NCBI GenBank assembly: GCA_017163975.1
Contig: JAFFSR010000292.1
Coordinates: forward strand, 3,928,501 to 3,992,500
DNA from: Anastatus disparis
Lineage: Eukaryota > Arthropoda > Insecta > Hymenoptera > Eupelmidae
Direction of reading: 5' to 3'
Length of the DNA: 64,000 bases
Under the pieces are notes generated by a model, which was not told the origin of the DNA, made no database searches, and worked only from the letters and a program-made list of their open reading frames with translations. Shown piece after piece: positions 39,185 to 48,431 of this stretch. The position numbers and the translations under genes were made by a program. Position 1 is the stretch's first letter, and each line of letters starts with the position of its first letter.

Positions 39185-39550
39185 TAGCTTGCAATTTTCA
39201 GAATTCTTACTATTGATATTTTATAGTTTCTTGGTATAACACGTGTGCTTGCAATTCTCAGAATGCTTACAATTATTCTTTCATTGTTTCTTAGTATAAC
39301 ACGTGTTCATCACATATCATCATCACACGTGTGCTTGCATTTCTCAGAATGCTTACTATTGCTATTTTATTATTTCTTGGTATAACACGTGTTCATCATC
39401 ACACGTGTGGCTATATTTTTTAGAATGCTTACTATTGGTATTTTATAGTTTCTTAGTATAACTCGTGTTCGCTACATATCATCATCACACGTGTGCTTGC
39501 AATTTTTAGAATGCTCACTATTGGTATCTCATTGTTTCTTGGTATATAAA
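39185..39550 (+). repeat. Short tandem repeats carrying six CACGTG boxes
   Basis: About five units share GTGCTTGCAATTCTCAGAATGCTTACTATTG and TTTCTTGGTATAACACGTGT, at spacings of roughly 60-90 bp. CACGTG is exact at 39240, 39300, 39326, 39386, 39402 and 39488. This hexamer is the E-box bound by bHLH factors such as Myc/Max and clock proteins (known biology). A promoter role is suggested by the TATA box 120 bp downstream. Confidence 0.85.
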
Positions 39551-39608
39551 ATTGTATTGTCTCTTTATTTGCGCCACAGCTGCTCCTCATTTCTTTTATT
39601 CTGACAGC

Positions 39609-39640
39609 TATAAAATGCGCTCGAAACAGTGCTTGCTCCA
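39609..39640 (+). promoter_or_regulatory. TATA box promoter for spliced gene
   Basis: TATAAAA at 39609-39615 is followed after about 20-30 bases by an ACAGT/CATAGT initiator-like region. The first ATG of the gene is at 39671. The CACGTG cluster lies just upstream. Confidence 0.6.
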
Positions 39641-39670
39641 TAGTTGTACTTGAAGGCTTGATAGATAATC

Positions 39671-40486
39671 ATGGAAAACGTATCTAGATTTCACACTTTT
39701 AGTGTGCTCAATTGTGTGCTACGTTTCGCTATTGCACACGAACCGATGATACGCACAATTTGTCAAAATATACAGCGTGGCAATTTAAGAAATTTATCGA
39801 CAGAAGCGTTATTAAGTAGATTAAGTTTTATTCTATTACATTGTACCGTACGAACAATAATTTATTTACAACGACGAGGATTATTTTCCAATAGATTTAT
39901 ACTTGATATGGTGGACAGTGTCATACGACAAAGAAATCTTTCAGACCCAGATTCGAACGAGGTGCTGCGACAAAATGGTAATTAATTAATTTAAATGCTT
40001 TAATCTATATCTACACATAATTAATATATTAATCATTTTAGCACTAAGACGGATGGCAGACGATATTGAAGGTGACGAGGTTATCGCTGGTTGTGAATAC
40101 GTGTTTGGTGAGTGAGAGAGATTTTTAAAAGCTAGAAGTTTTTTACAGAAGAATATTTTTTAACTTTTTATAATTTATTTTTCTCATATTTCTAGAACCT
40201 ACAAGTGCAAGTGTTGTGGAAGAAGAAGATGATGATAACCCCGTCATTCCATCATCATCATCAAGAAGAGTGTCATCCAAAAGGTTATCATCATCATCAT
40301 CATCGTCATCATCTTCATCTTCATCGTCATCATCATCTACTGATAACTCTTTATCGTCTTCCAATGATGTTGAAATGGAGCGTAAGTATAATCGATATAT
40401 ATTATTACTTCTATGTTTTTAGTAATACATATAGATATATATTAAGATTAAAAGAAAAATATAGTTGATCTGTTACAGAGTGGTGA
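39671..40486 (+). CDS. Hypothetical spliced gene, 188 aa, three introns
   Basis: Exon 1 is 39671-39977, exon 2 40042-40107, exon 3 40196-40381 and exon 4 40479-40486. Each intron has GT and AG ends (donors GTAATT, GTGAGT and GTAAGT; acceptors TTTTAG, TTCTAG and TTACAG). The phases agree and the joined length, 567 bases, is divisible by three and ends in TGA. Exon 1 encodes a helical, Arg- and Leu-rich region with cysteines. Exon 3 is acidic (EEEDDDN) and then has a serine run of about 17. The gene ends four bases before the polymerase ATG, so one transcript may hold both. I recognise no family. An acidic plus serine-rich tail is common in regulatory proteins, but no function can be given. Confidence 0.65.
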
Positions 40487-40490
40487 AGGT

Positions 40491-43400
40491 ATGGAGCGAG
40501 AAGTGGAGGAACCACAAGAAAGACCAATATTCTTAATTGAAAACCAAACTTCCCGATTTTACCAAAGGTTTAATGCAGAAGGTGTAGAGATTTCGGGAAG
40601 AATATCATCACCACCAGCAGGAGCAAACATTTTTGAGTGGTTAAATGGATCTTTAGATGATCTGCGTAATCAATTAGTGAATGGGCGTAGTCCTTCCGAT
40701 TTTATAGGTGTAACGATACTATCTGATCATTTTGTTCATGGACCATTATGGCTATCTTTCAGACCTATTAGAAATTTCACTACTCAAGATTTGTGGGAAA
40801 TGATATTTAGTGTCGCACAGAGTTCTCAAGACTTTGACATAGATGAAAACTTTGTGATCAAGTGTGTTATAGTGCCGGACATGAGGGGAAACGGCCGTGT
40901 TCGATTAAGTGATGATCACGTGTACAAAAAATCAATTTTAACTATACGCAACGACGATAATCTTTGCTTTCCGAGATCATTAGTTACGGCACTCGCCTAT
41001 GCTGTAAGAGGACAAATTCGCTCTGGTACACTACACGATTACTGGAATAGTATTAGACAGCACAATAGTAGGGAGCAAAAAGAGCAGCTCTTGATCTCAT
41101 TGATCAAGCACAGGTTACTATACCATCAACAGGGTGTGGTTTACAAGAAATTCATCAGTTTCAAATTTTTCTTGCCACAAAAAGCACAGCTATTGTGGTT
41201 TACTCTTTCCGGAATTTTGGGCGTGGGGATATACCTCTTTATGATGGTACAAAAGTTGTAATTGATGCCTACCAAAACGTATCTTATACACTACGTATAA
41301 TGTATTATGAAACCAAGGACATTATCAACCTATTCTAAACTTGACTGGTGCAGCCGGTAGTAGAGGATATTGCATACCATGTAATAAAAGTTACAAGTTC
41401 GCTATGGATCATAGATGTTCTAATAGATGTTTTAAGTGCATGCAATCACCAGTTTGTGACAACAGTGCGGATATAAAAAAGTGCTTAAATTGCTTTAGAG
41501 AGTTTTTTGGTAATACATGTTTCGAGAACCATTTGAAATCAGGATCGTTTAAAAGAAACGTAAGTGTTTGTAAAGCGGTGAAAATTTGTCAAATTTGTTG
41601 TAAAACTATCCGTGTAAAAAACCGCGGTGAAAAACATGAATGCGGAGTTGTATTTTGTGACATTTGTAACAAACGGCTACCGACCAACCACTTTTGCTAT
41701 ATTCAACCTATAGAGCAAGGTAAGGAAAGATCTAAAATATTATATTTATTTTATGATTTTGAAACACAACAAACTCTTTCTGTGTTAGGTGATGAAAATA
41801 AAAAAATACATGTACCTAACCTGTGTGTTGTACAACAAGTTTGTAGTTTTTGTCTAGAGGATACTAATATATCAAATATGTGTGAAGAGTGTGGTATTCG
41901 TGAATTTGTATTTCAAAAAGATCCAGTAAAACAATTTGTCGGGTTAGCTCTATCACGACGTGAAAAGTTTAAAAAAGTTATTTGTATAGCACACAATTCG
42001 CAAGGGTTTGATTGTCAATTTGTATTCAAGTATATCGTAGAAAACCATTGTTCACGGGAGAAACCAACGGTGATTTCAAACGGTTCCAAAATAATTCTGA
42101 TGCAAATTTCAAGCGTTAAATTTATCGATAGTCTAAATTATTTTCATATGCCACTATGTAATTTACCGAAAGCTTACGGGTTGTCAGATATAGAAAAAGG
42201 AACTTTTCCACATTTATTTAACACAGAAGAAAATCAATTATATATCGGTCCTTTACCGAGCCTAGATATGTACGGTGTCGATGGTATGAACAGTAAAGAA
42301 AGAGAAAAATTTATAGAATGGTATACTCGACAGACAGATACAGGATACATATTTAATTTCCAAGAAGAAATCGTAAAATATTGTAAACAAGATGTTAAAA
42401 TACTGAGAGAGGCCTGTTTAGAATTTCGAAAAAATTTCATGAAGTTTAATGTAGACCCATTCGAAGAGTGCACAACCATAGCTTCATCGTGTATGCGTGT
42501 TTACAGGAAAAAGTTTTTAAAAAAAAATCAAATAGGTGTTATGCCTGTGAGAGGGTACAGAATGGCTGATAATCAATCCATTAAAGCTATACAATGGCTT
42601 TATTGGATGCAACAAAAGGTTCTACAGTGTCGAATCGAGCATGCAGGGCATGGACGCGAGAGGAGACTTATTGAAGGTATTCTTGTTGATGGATACGCTC
42701 TACCACGGACAGATGAGAATCATAATGGTACAGTTCTTCAATTTTACGGGTGCTACTGGCATGGATGTCCACGATGTTACAGAATAAATAGAAATGAAAC
42801 ATTATCATCAGGCGAATCGCTTGACGACAGATATGAAAGAACATGTGCTATATCCTTAAAAATTAAAACAGGCAATTATACACTCATTGAAATATGGGGT
42901 TGCGAATTTGAGCGGGAAATTTCACGTAACCAGGAATTGAGAGAATATATAGATGCGAATATCGATATTGTTTATCGTAAACCGCTGGACCCCCGTGATG
43001 CATTTTTCGGTGGTAGAACTGGTAACACGATAAAATTATACGAGTGTGAGGGTGATGAAAAAAATTAAATACGTTGATGTATGTTCATTATATCCATACA
43101 TTTGTAAACGAGGTAAATATCCTGTGGGTCATCCAACGTTATATGTGGGTAATGAAACTCAAACTCTCATAGGGGTTAACAACGACATCAGTAACGTTGA
43201 AGGTCTTATCATGTGTGATGTACTCCCGCCCAGAAATTTGTATCACCCTGTTTTACCAGTTAAAATGCATGGAAAATTAATTTTTCCTCTTTGCCGTACG
43301 TGCTGTGAACAAATGATTCAAATGGATTGTATGCACGATAATACGATAGATCGGGTATTACACGGAACATGGGTGTCGGAAGAGCTTAAAAAAGCTGTAG

Positions 43401-44383
43401 AAATAGGATACGTGATTCAAAACGTTTACGAAATATGGCAATATGAGATGGTACAATATAATCCTGTCACGTGAACAGGTGGTATTTTTACCGAGTACAT
43501 CGATGAATTCTTTAAACAAAAAACCGAGGCTTCTGGTTACCCGTCAGAGTGTATTACCGAAGATCATAAGGACCGATATATAGAGAACTTTGAACGTGAA
43601 GAGGGTATTCGTCTAAGTAAAACTGATATAAATTTTAATGCGGGTTTGAGATCGGTTGCTAAACTATGTTTAAACTCGTTATGGGGGAAGCTCGCGCAAT
43701 GAGAGAATATGGCTAAAACAGAGGTTGTTACAGAGCCAGCAAGATTGACAGAACTACTTACCAATGCTGAAGTGGTTGTAAACAGTATCATCCCAGTCAA
43801 CGATCAGGTATTGTACGTGAACTGGCAGTATCAGGATGAAGCTCTCTTGCAGTCATGCACGACAAGTGTTGTAATTGCAGCTTTCACAACAGCACAAGCC
43901 CGGCTTAAACTTTTTGATTATTTGAACAAACTAGGATCGCGTGCACTGTACTACGACACAGACTCCGTTTTCTATGTCAGTAAGAACGACGAACACGATT
44001 TGCCGATCAGTACACTGCTTGGTGAACTTACTGATGAATTAGCGGAGAAAGGTGTTGGTACATACATATCATCTTTTGCCTCTGGTGGGTCGAAATTTTA
44101 CGCGTACAAGTGTAAACTTCCAGATGGTTCTGAAAAAACAGTATGTAAAATTAAAGGTATAAGACTAAATCATTCAAATAGTCAAAAAATTAATTATGAA
44201 AGTATACGCGAGTTAATATCGGGTAACACGGACGAAATTATTATATCTTCTTCGGCAATAAGAAAAACAGATTTTCACGAAGTATTATCACTTACAGAGA
44301 CGAAAGCTTGTAAAACCGTATATGGTAAAAGAAGATTTGTCGGGTTGAAAAAAAGCTACCCGTACGGATACAGACACAGTTAA
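40491..44383 (+). pseudogene. polB: Protein-primed family B DNA polymerase, broken
   Basis: The N-terminal region (40491 on) and a cysteine-rich block (HRCSNRCFKCMQSPVC, about 41410) are as in Maverick polymerases. The exonuclease motifs follow: FYDFETQ (Exo I), AHNSQGFDCQF (Exo II) and YCKQDVKILREAC (Exo III). The polymerase motifs are VDVCSLYP (A, about 43075), LCLNSLWGKLAQ (B, about 43665) and YYDTDSVFY (C, about 43950). The family copies the element's DNA from a protein primer. Frame 0 is lost near 41120, frame 2 is used to about 41310, and frame 1 from 41341 to 43068. An A-run at about 43058 then shifts it to frame 2. TGA codons stand at 43472-43474 and 43699-43701. All catalytic motifs survive, but the gene cannot give one protein. 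Confidence 0.95.
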
Positions 44384-44751
44384 CGACTGAACTCTACATC
44401 GTCTGAGCAGGTATACAATGATAAGAACGCATGCGCAGAACAATTTCCAATCCTAAACGCTCGTGAGACCGTGAGTGGTAGGGGGAGAGAGGTAATATTG
44501 CAGTGGTGGGGGGGACGAGCTCGTCTCTAACGCGCTCACGGTTGTGGGAGCCAATCGCGCATGCACTAAAAAGCTAGCTGTTCTGTAGCGCTCGCAAGCG
44601 GCGTGCGTTAATATTACGACAGTGGGAGGACGAGCTCTTCTTCAACGCTCTCGCGGATACGCGAGCGACCGCGCGGGGGCCCCACCGCGATCACAAGATT
44701 GTCGTAGACTCCAGAAAAACTTTAGCTTTGTCAGCAGACAGCTCTGGTAAT
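44384..44751 (+). promoter_or_regulatory. GC-rich spacer with direct repeat and hairpin
   Basis: This is the most GC-rich part of the Maverick. A ~50-bp imperfect direct repeat (TAATATT(G/A)C, AGTGG, GACGAGCTC, AACGC) occurs at about 44493 and 44609. A perfect hairpin (CTCGCG-GATA-CGCGAG) lies at 44650-44665. It separates the replication gene from the virion gene train, so it may hold a promoter or origin; this is inference. Confidence 0.5.
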
Positions 44752-44958
44752 ATGGAGAAAAAAAGTGTGAGATTTGATCCCAACTCACCAAGTATTCGTA
44801 TATTACACGTGTGGAATTACGCCAGTCGTGCTGCACGGCGTGGCGAGTGGGAACAAGCGGCACGAGATCGGGTACAGTTTAGATGGAGGATCGAGAGAAT
44901 TGGTAAAATTATTGAAGCTGTGTTGGTGAAAAAGTACATGGATTTTACAAAGTCATAA
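44752..44958 (+). CDS. PPP1R15/GADD34-like protein, 68 aa
   Basis: This short protein matches the conserved C-terminal core of PPP1R15 (GADD34/CReP). That core recruits protein phosphatase 1 to eIF2-alpha and reverses the translation block caused by eIF2-alpha kinases. Visible features are a PP1-docking RVxF motif, KSVRF (residues 4-8), a HVW segment (19-21), and RGEWEQAARDRVQFRWRI (30-47), which follows the family's G-WE--ARDR-RF--RI pattern. Cellular relatives are much longer; only the core is kept here, as in short viral versions known from large DNA viruses (established knowledge). The start is ATG 44752; the frame is open upstream to 44728 without an ATG. The gene is intact and lies between polB and the ATPase. 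The likely role is to keep host translation going during replication, which is inferred. Confidence 0.75.
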   Translation: MEKKSVRFDPNSPSIRILHVWNYASRAARRGEWEQAARDRVQFRWRIERIGKIIEAVLVKKYMDFTKS

Positions 44959-45042
44959 ACTATAACTATCAGTGTTTTTTGTTGGAACGTTTAGTGTGCT
45001 AACAGTTTCAAAGAAGAATAGTAGTTGGTATAGCAGTAAGTC

Positions 45043-45723
45043 ATGGATATTAGATGGAAACACCCGTGGACATCTATGCTTTGCGGACCTACCGGTTGTG
45101 GCAAAACAGTGTTTGTAAAAAAATTTCTAAAATACATCGATCGTATGAGTGACACACGTTTTGACCGCGTGATCGTTTACTATGCTGAATGGCAGGCAGG
45201 TTACAAAGAGCTTGGGAGACATATAGAATTTCGCGAGGGGCTTCCTCAAAGTACGGACTACGCTGGTGACTCACGCCCAAAGTTATTAATATTGGATGAT
45301 CTGATGCGTGAATCATCCTCAAGTAACGCCATTGTCAACTTATTCACAAAGGGGAGTCATCACAATAACCTAAGCGTCATATTTATTACACAGAATATAT
45401 TTCATCAAGGAAAAGGCCAACGAGACATTTCGCTCAACGCACAATACATGATCGTGTTTAGAAATTTACGCGATCGTACACAAATACAACATCTTTCGCG
45501 CCAGCTCTGTCCTGAAGATCCACGATTCTTACAAGAGGCGTACTGGGACGCCACCTCACGGCCATTTGGATACCTTTTTCTAGATTTAAAACAAAATACT
45601 CCAGATAATTGTCGTTTTCGTGCTTGCATCTTCCCCGATGACGAATATCAGTACGTTTACGTACCTCGAAAGCAGTTTAAAGGCGTTGATTCGAGTAATC
45701 ACCTTCCAGTCTTATCTTTGTGA
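45043..45723 (+). CDS. FtsK/HerA-type genome-packaging ATPase, 226 aa
   Basis: Walker A is GPTGCGKT (residues 15-22), Walker B is LLILDDLM (81-88), and a VIFITQN sensor-like motif follows at about 112-118. This is the A32/FtsK-HerA family ATPase of Mavericks, adenovirus-like and NCLDV-like agents, which drives DNA into the capsid. Its length is normal for the family and no break is seen. The first ATG (45043) starts directly before the P-loop region. The stop overlaps the next gene's ATG as TGATG. TATAA and TCAGTG at about 44962-44975 could form a weak promoter. Confidence 0.95.
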   Translation: MDIRWKHPWTSMLCGPTGCGKTVFVKKFLKYIDRMSDTRFDRVIVYYAEWQAGYKELGRHIEFREGLPQSTDYAGDSRPKLLILDDLMRESSSSNAIVNLFTKGSHHNNLSVIFITQNIFHQGKGQRDISLNAQYMIVFRNLRDRTQIQHLSRQLCPEDPRFLQEAYWDATSRPFGYLFLDLKQNTPDNCRFRACIFPDDEYQYVYVPRKQFKGVDSSNHLPVLSL

Positions 45724-46067
45724 TGGAGCGGAAAACTAGAGGTCCTATCGGGCAAAAGCATACAGATATTTTAAGAGCGCTTTACCATTTTAACAGGGAA
45801 CAACGCGCTGCCGTGCTCCGTAAGGCCGATCCCAAATTGGTCAGATACATTTGTGAGTGTGCTCTCAACGTGTTGCGCGGTAACGTTTCTCTCAACAGAA
45901 CGCACAAAACTCGATTACGTAAACACGCAGGCATTCTTAGACGATTGGCAAGTCCTCAAAAGAATCTAGCTACGAAAAAGAAAATTATCGTACAGCACGG
46001 CGGATTCTTGCCAATATTGTTCGCACCACTCATTGGTACAGTATTGTCAAGTCTTATATCAAAATAA
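45723..46067 (+). CDS. Small basic Maverick protein with hydrophobic tail, 114 aa
   Basis: This ORF is a conserved neighbour of the ATPase in many animal Mavericks. The first two thirds is basic and helical, with conserved-looking ADPKLVRYICECALNVLRGN. The end has KKKIIVQHGGFLPILF followed by a hydrophobic segment (PLIGTVLSSLI). A basic protein with a Gly-Gly/hydrophobic tail resembles small core or membrane-active virion proteins such as adenovirus pX. The match is by general character only. The start ATG lies in the TGATG overlap with the ATPase stop, so a reinitiating ribosome could translate it. Intact. Confidence 0.75.
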   Translation: MERKTRGPIGQKHTDILRALYHFNREQRAAVLRKADPKLVRYICECALNVLRGNVSLNRTHKTRLRKHAGILRRLASPQKNLATKKKIIVQHGGFLPILFAPLIGTVLSSLISK

Positions 46068-46081
46068 AAAAATTTAAAAAA

Positions 46082-46897
46082 ATGGAACACACCAAAAAAA
46101 TGATTTTGTTACCACAAGAGAGTGTGGAACGCTTACAACAAAAACTTTTCACCAACGCTGGGTTAAAGTCGGTGCAAACACCAGGGACTGCTGTTAGCAG
46201 GCTGGATGCAGAGATGAGTGATATCTTGAATTCTACGGACGATATGAGCGAGCGGGATAAATGGCAACGATATTCTCAAGCATTACAACGTTATCTACAT
46301 TTTAAAGATATTAGTAACAAGAAGACAGAAACCACAAAGAAAAACGATGATGTGCAAGATGCTGATATTATCAACGATGATAATAATGATGATGCTGAGG
46401 CTGAGTCAACACGAGTCGTCAAAGAATTAGAAGATCGTGTGGATGCACGAATTGTGGAAAGTGTACCTTTAAAATACCGGTCCAATGCAGCGGGTCTTTT
46501 ACAACATTTACGTGGCACAGGCATCGTCACTTGGGATGGTAATGGTGCAACATGTATAGATGGCATTCCTATCCGTAGCGCAAATATTATCGACTTGGTT
46601 AACGACGCTATGAGGAAAAGACGACACGTGAATCCGGCAGGTGCTCGTCAGTTTGCTCTGGCACTTCGACGTGTCGTGACGCCTCGGCTTTTTATTGGGA
46701 ACGATCGTGTGTTACAGATAATCGACGAGGCTTCTCCTTTCGCTTCTCCAGAGTCTGGTAGTAGCAAATCAAAATCCGGTGGTAGTAACAAACTCAGCGA
46801 GGAAGAACAAGGGTGTAGAAAGAGAAAGAGAAGAAAGAAAGTCGGCAGATCACCGAAATCAGGGGAAACATGGAGTCGTCTGGGCACGAAATTCTGA
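46082..46897 (+). CDS. Conserved Maverick protein of unknown function, 271 aa
   Basis: This family is common in animal Mavericks, next to the ATPase and PLA2 genes. The N-terminal part has MILLPQESVERL and QTPGTAVSRLDAEMSDILN. A low-complexity acidic stretch (DADIINDDNNDDAEAE, about residues 92-107) follows. The conserved centre has ESVPLKYRSNAAGLLQHL and GIPIRSANIIDLVNDAMRKR, and the tail is lysine/arginine-rich (RKRKRRKK). The order suggests a structural or DNA-associated virion protein, which is inference. It starts 14 bp after the previous stop and overlaps the PLA2 gene by 28 bp in another frame. The frame is intact. Confidence 0.8.
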   Translation: MEHTKKMILLPQESVERLQQKLFTNAGLKSVQTPGTAVSRLDAEMSDILNSTDDMSERDKWQRYSQALQRYLHFKDISNKKTETTKKNDDVQDADIINDDNNDDAEAESTRVVKELEDRVDARIVESVPLKYRSNAAGLLQHLRGTGIVTWDGNGATCIDGIPIRSANIIDLVNDAMRKRRHVNPAGARQFALALRRVVTPRLFIGNDRVLQIIDEASPFASPESGSSKSKSGGSNKLSEEEQGCRKRKRRKKVGRSPKSGETWSRLGTKF

Positions 46898-47349
46898 AAT
46901 TAGAGAAAGACGATGAAGGGGAAAAGTCTGTTCTAGATTCTATAATTGATTTAATGCCTTTTGAGATGCACGTACCAGGATAAAAATTTTGCGGACCCGG
47001 AACAAAACTGGCTGATCGTCTTAAACGTGGTGATGTTGGAATTAACCCGCTTGATGAAGCGTGTCGTGAACATGACATAGCCTATGCCAATAAGAAGTCG
47101 ACAGATCGTCGTCGAGCTGACCAAATACTAGCAGAGAAAGCTTTTTCTCGGATGCTTGGTAGTGAAACCCCACTCGATGAACGTACAGTTGCAATGATGA
47201 CTGCTTGTTGTATGGTTAGTAAAATTACTTTTGAAAAATTTTTTTCGCGTATTAAGAAGGCTATAAAATGCAGGGATAAGAAAATAAAGAAGACAAAAAC
47301 GTGTATGATTCCGACGAAGAAGCAAGCAAAAGGAGAAAAACAAGAATAA
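46870..47349 (+). pseudogene. Parvovirus-type phospholipase A2, one in-frame stop
   Basis: The Ca2+-binding loop FCGPGTKL and the catalytic His-Asp motif DEACREHDIAY identify a secreted-type PLA2 domain like that of parvovirus VP1. In virions this enzyme cuts phospholipids to let particles leave endosomes (family knowledge). The ATG at 46870 opens a short acidic leader. An in-frame TAA at 46981-46983 (codon 38) lies just before the Ca2+ loop. The domain itself is open to 47349 and ends in a basic tail (KKQAKGEK). A start after the stop would give a domain without leader, but no ATG stands between the stop and the Ca2+ loop. The gene is therefore probably inactive. The stop TAA overlaps the integrase ATG (TAATG). 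Confidence 0.85.
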
Positions 47350-48431
47350 TGCAGAAACAATTAAGTAAGCTTTATTTTGGTCCACCAAGACCAGAAGCAT
47401 ATGCGGGGGCTAATAAAATTATAACCTCTGTACGAAAGAAATACCCAGCTCGAAAAGTAATCGACTGGCTCGAGAGTCAGGATGTTTACAATCTGCACAG
47501 ACCTGTACGACACAGGTTTCCTAGACGCCATTACAATGTTCGAAATCGTGATGACGTCTGGGAGGCAGATTTGATGGATATGAGAGCGGTCAAAACTTAT
47601 AACGATGATTACACTTATATCCTCGTTGTCATCGACGTTTTGAGTAAATACGCATGAGCTTTACCACTCATGGATAAAACTTCAAAAAGTGTTGCCAAAG
47701 CATTTGAAAACATTTTGAAAAACAGTGCTAATCGAAAAACTGTGATTTCTCAAACGGACAAGGGGAAAGAATTTCTAGGAAAGGAACTGCAAGAAGTGCT
47801 GAAGAAAAATGAAATTTCATTTAGAATAGTGCGAAGTCCTGATATTAAAGCAGCTGTAGCCGAAAGGTTTATAAGAACTATAAAGGAACGGATGTGGCGA
47901 TATTTTACGCATAAAAACACTCGTCGATACGTTGATATTCTAGAAAAAATATTAGAGTCTTACAATCATAGCAAACACTCATCCATCAAGATGGAGCCAG
48001 CATCTGTTACGATTTACAACGCCCACAAAGCTCGAAAAAATTTAGAATCTCGATATGGTTGCTCCAAGTACCGAAAACCTAAATACACCATCGGTGACCT
48101 AGTACGGGTCAGTCGAGCAAGAAACGTGTTTGCGAAAGGATACGAGGGTGGATGGACATTGGAACTGTTTAAAATTACTCGTATTTCAGTAGCGCGCCCG
48201 CCACCGGTATACTTTCTAAAAGATTTAGCTGATGAGGATATTGAAGGGTGTTTCTACGAGCACGAGTTGAGTAGAGTAAAAAGGGATTTAAATAACGCGA
48301 GTTTCGAGGTTGAAAAAATTTTAAAAAGTACTGGAAGTGGCCGGAATAAAAAATATTTTGTTAAATGGAAAGGTTACCCCGATAAATTTAATTCCTGGGT
48401 TGCAGCCAGCCAAATCGAAAAAACATCATGA
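47349..48431 (+). pseudogene. Retroviral-type DDE integrase with chromodomain, one in-frame stop
   Basis: This protein would join element ends to host DNA and make the 6-bp duplication. From ATG 47349 it begins MQKQLSKLYFGPPRPEAYAG, as in other Maverick integrases; an upstream ATG at 47301 is also in frame but lies inside PLA2. The catalytic residues fit D74 (WEADLMD), D137 (SQTDKGKEF) and E172 (AVAERFIRTIKERMWRYF). A chromodomain occupies the end (FEVEKILKS, YFVKWKGYPDKFNSW), with the aromatic residues expected for binding methyl-lysine on histone tails. TGA at 47655-47657 (codon 103) interrupts it between the first two Asp residues. The stop overlaps the next ATG as ATGA. Confidence 0.95.

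Noticed and set aside
37924..39550. Possible CRISPR-like array
   Set aside because: Units are 338 bp or irregular 60-90 bp with no constant short repeat and variable spacer pattern, and the genome is eukaryotic.
40143..40468. Asp-rich and His-rich frames overlapping the serine run
   Set aside because: They are other-frame readings of the TCATCA trinucleotide tract in exon 3 of the spliced gene.
44605..44625. TAATATTAC, the nonanucleotide of rolling-circle CRESS-DNA origins
   Set aside because: The flanks do not form the required stem-loop, no Rep gene is present, and the match is probably part of a local direct repeat (the partner has TAATATTGC).
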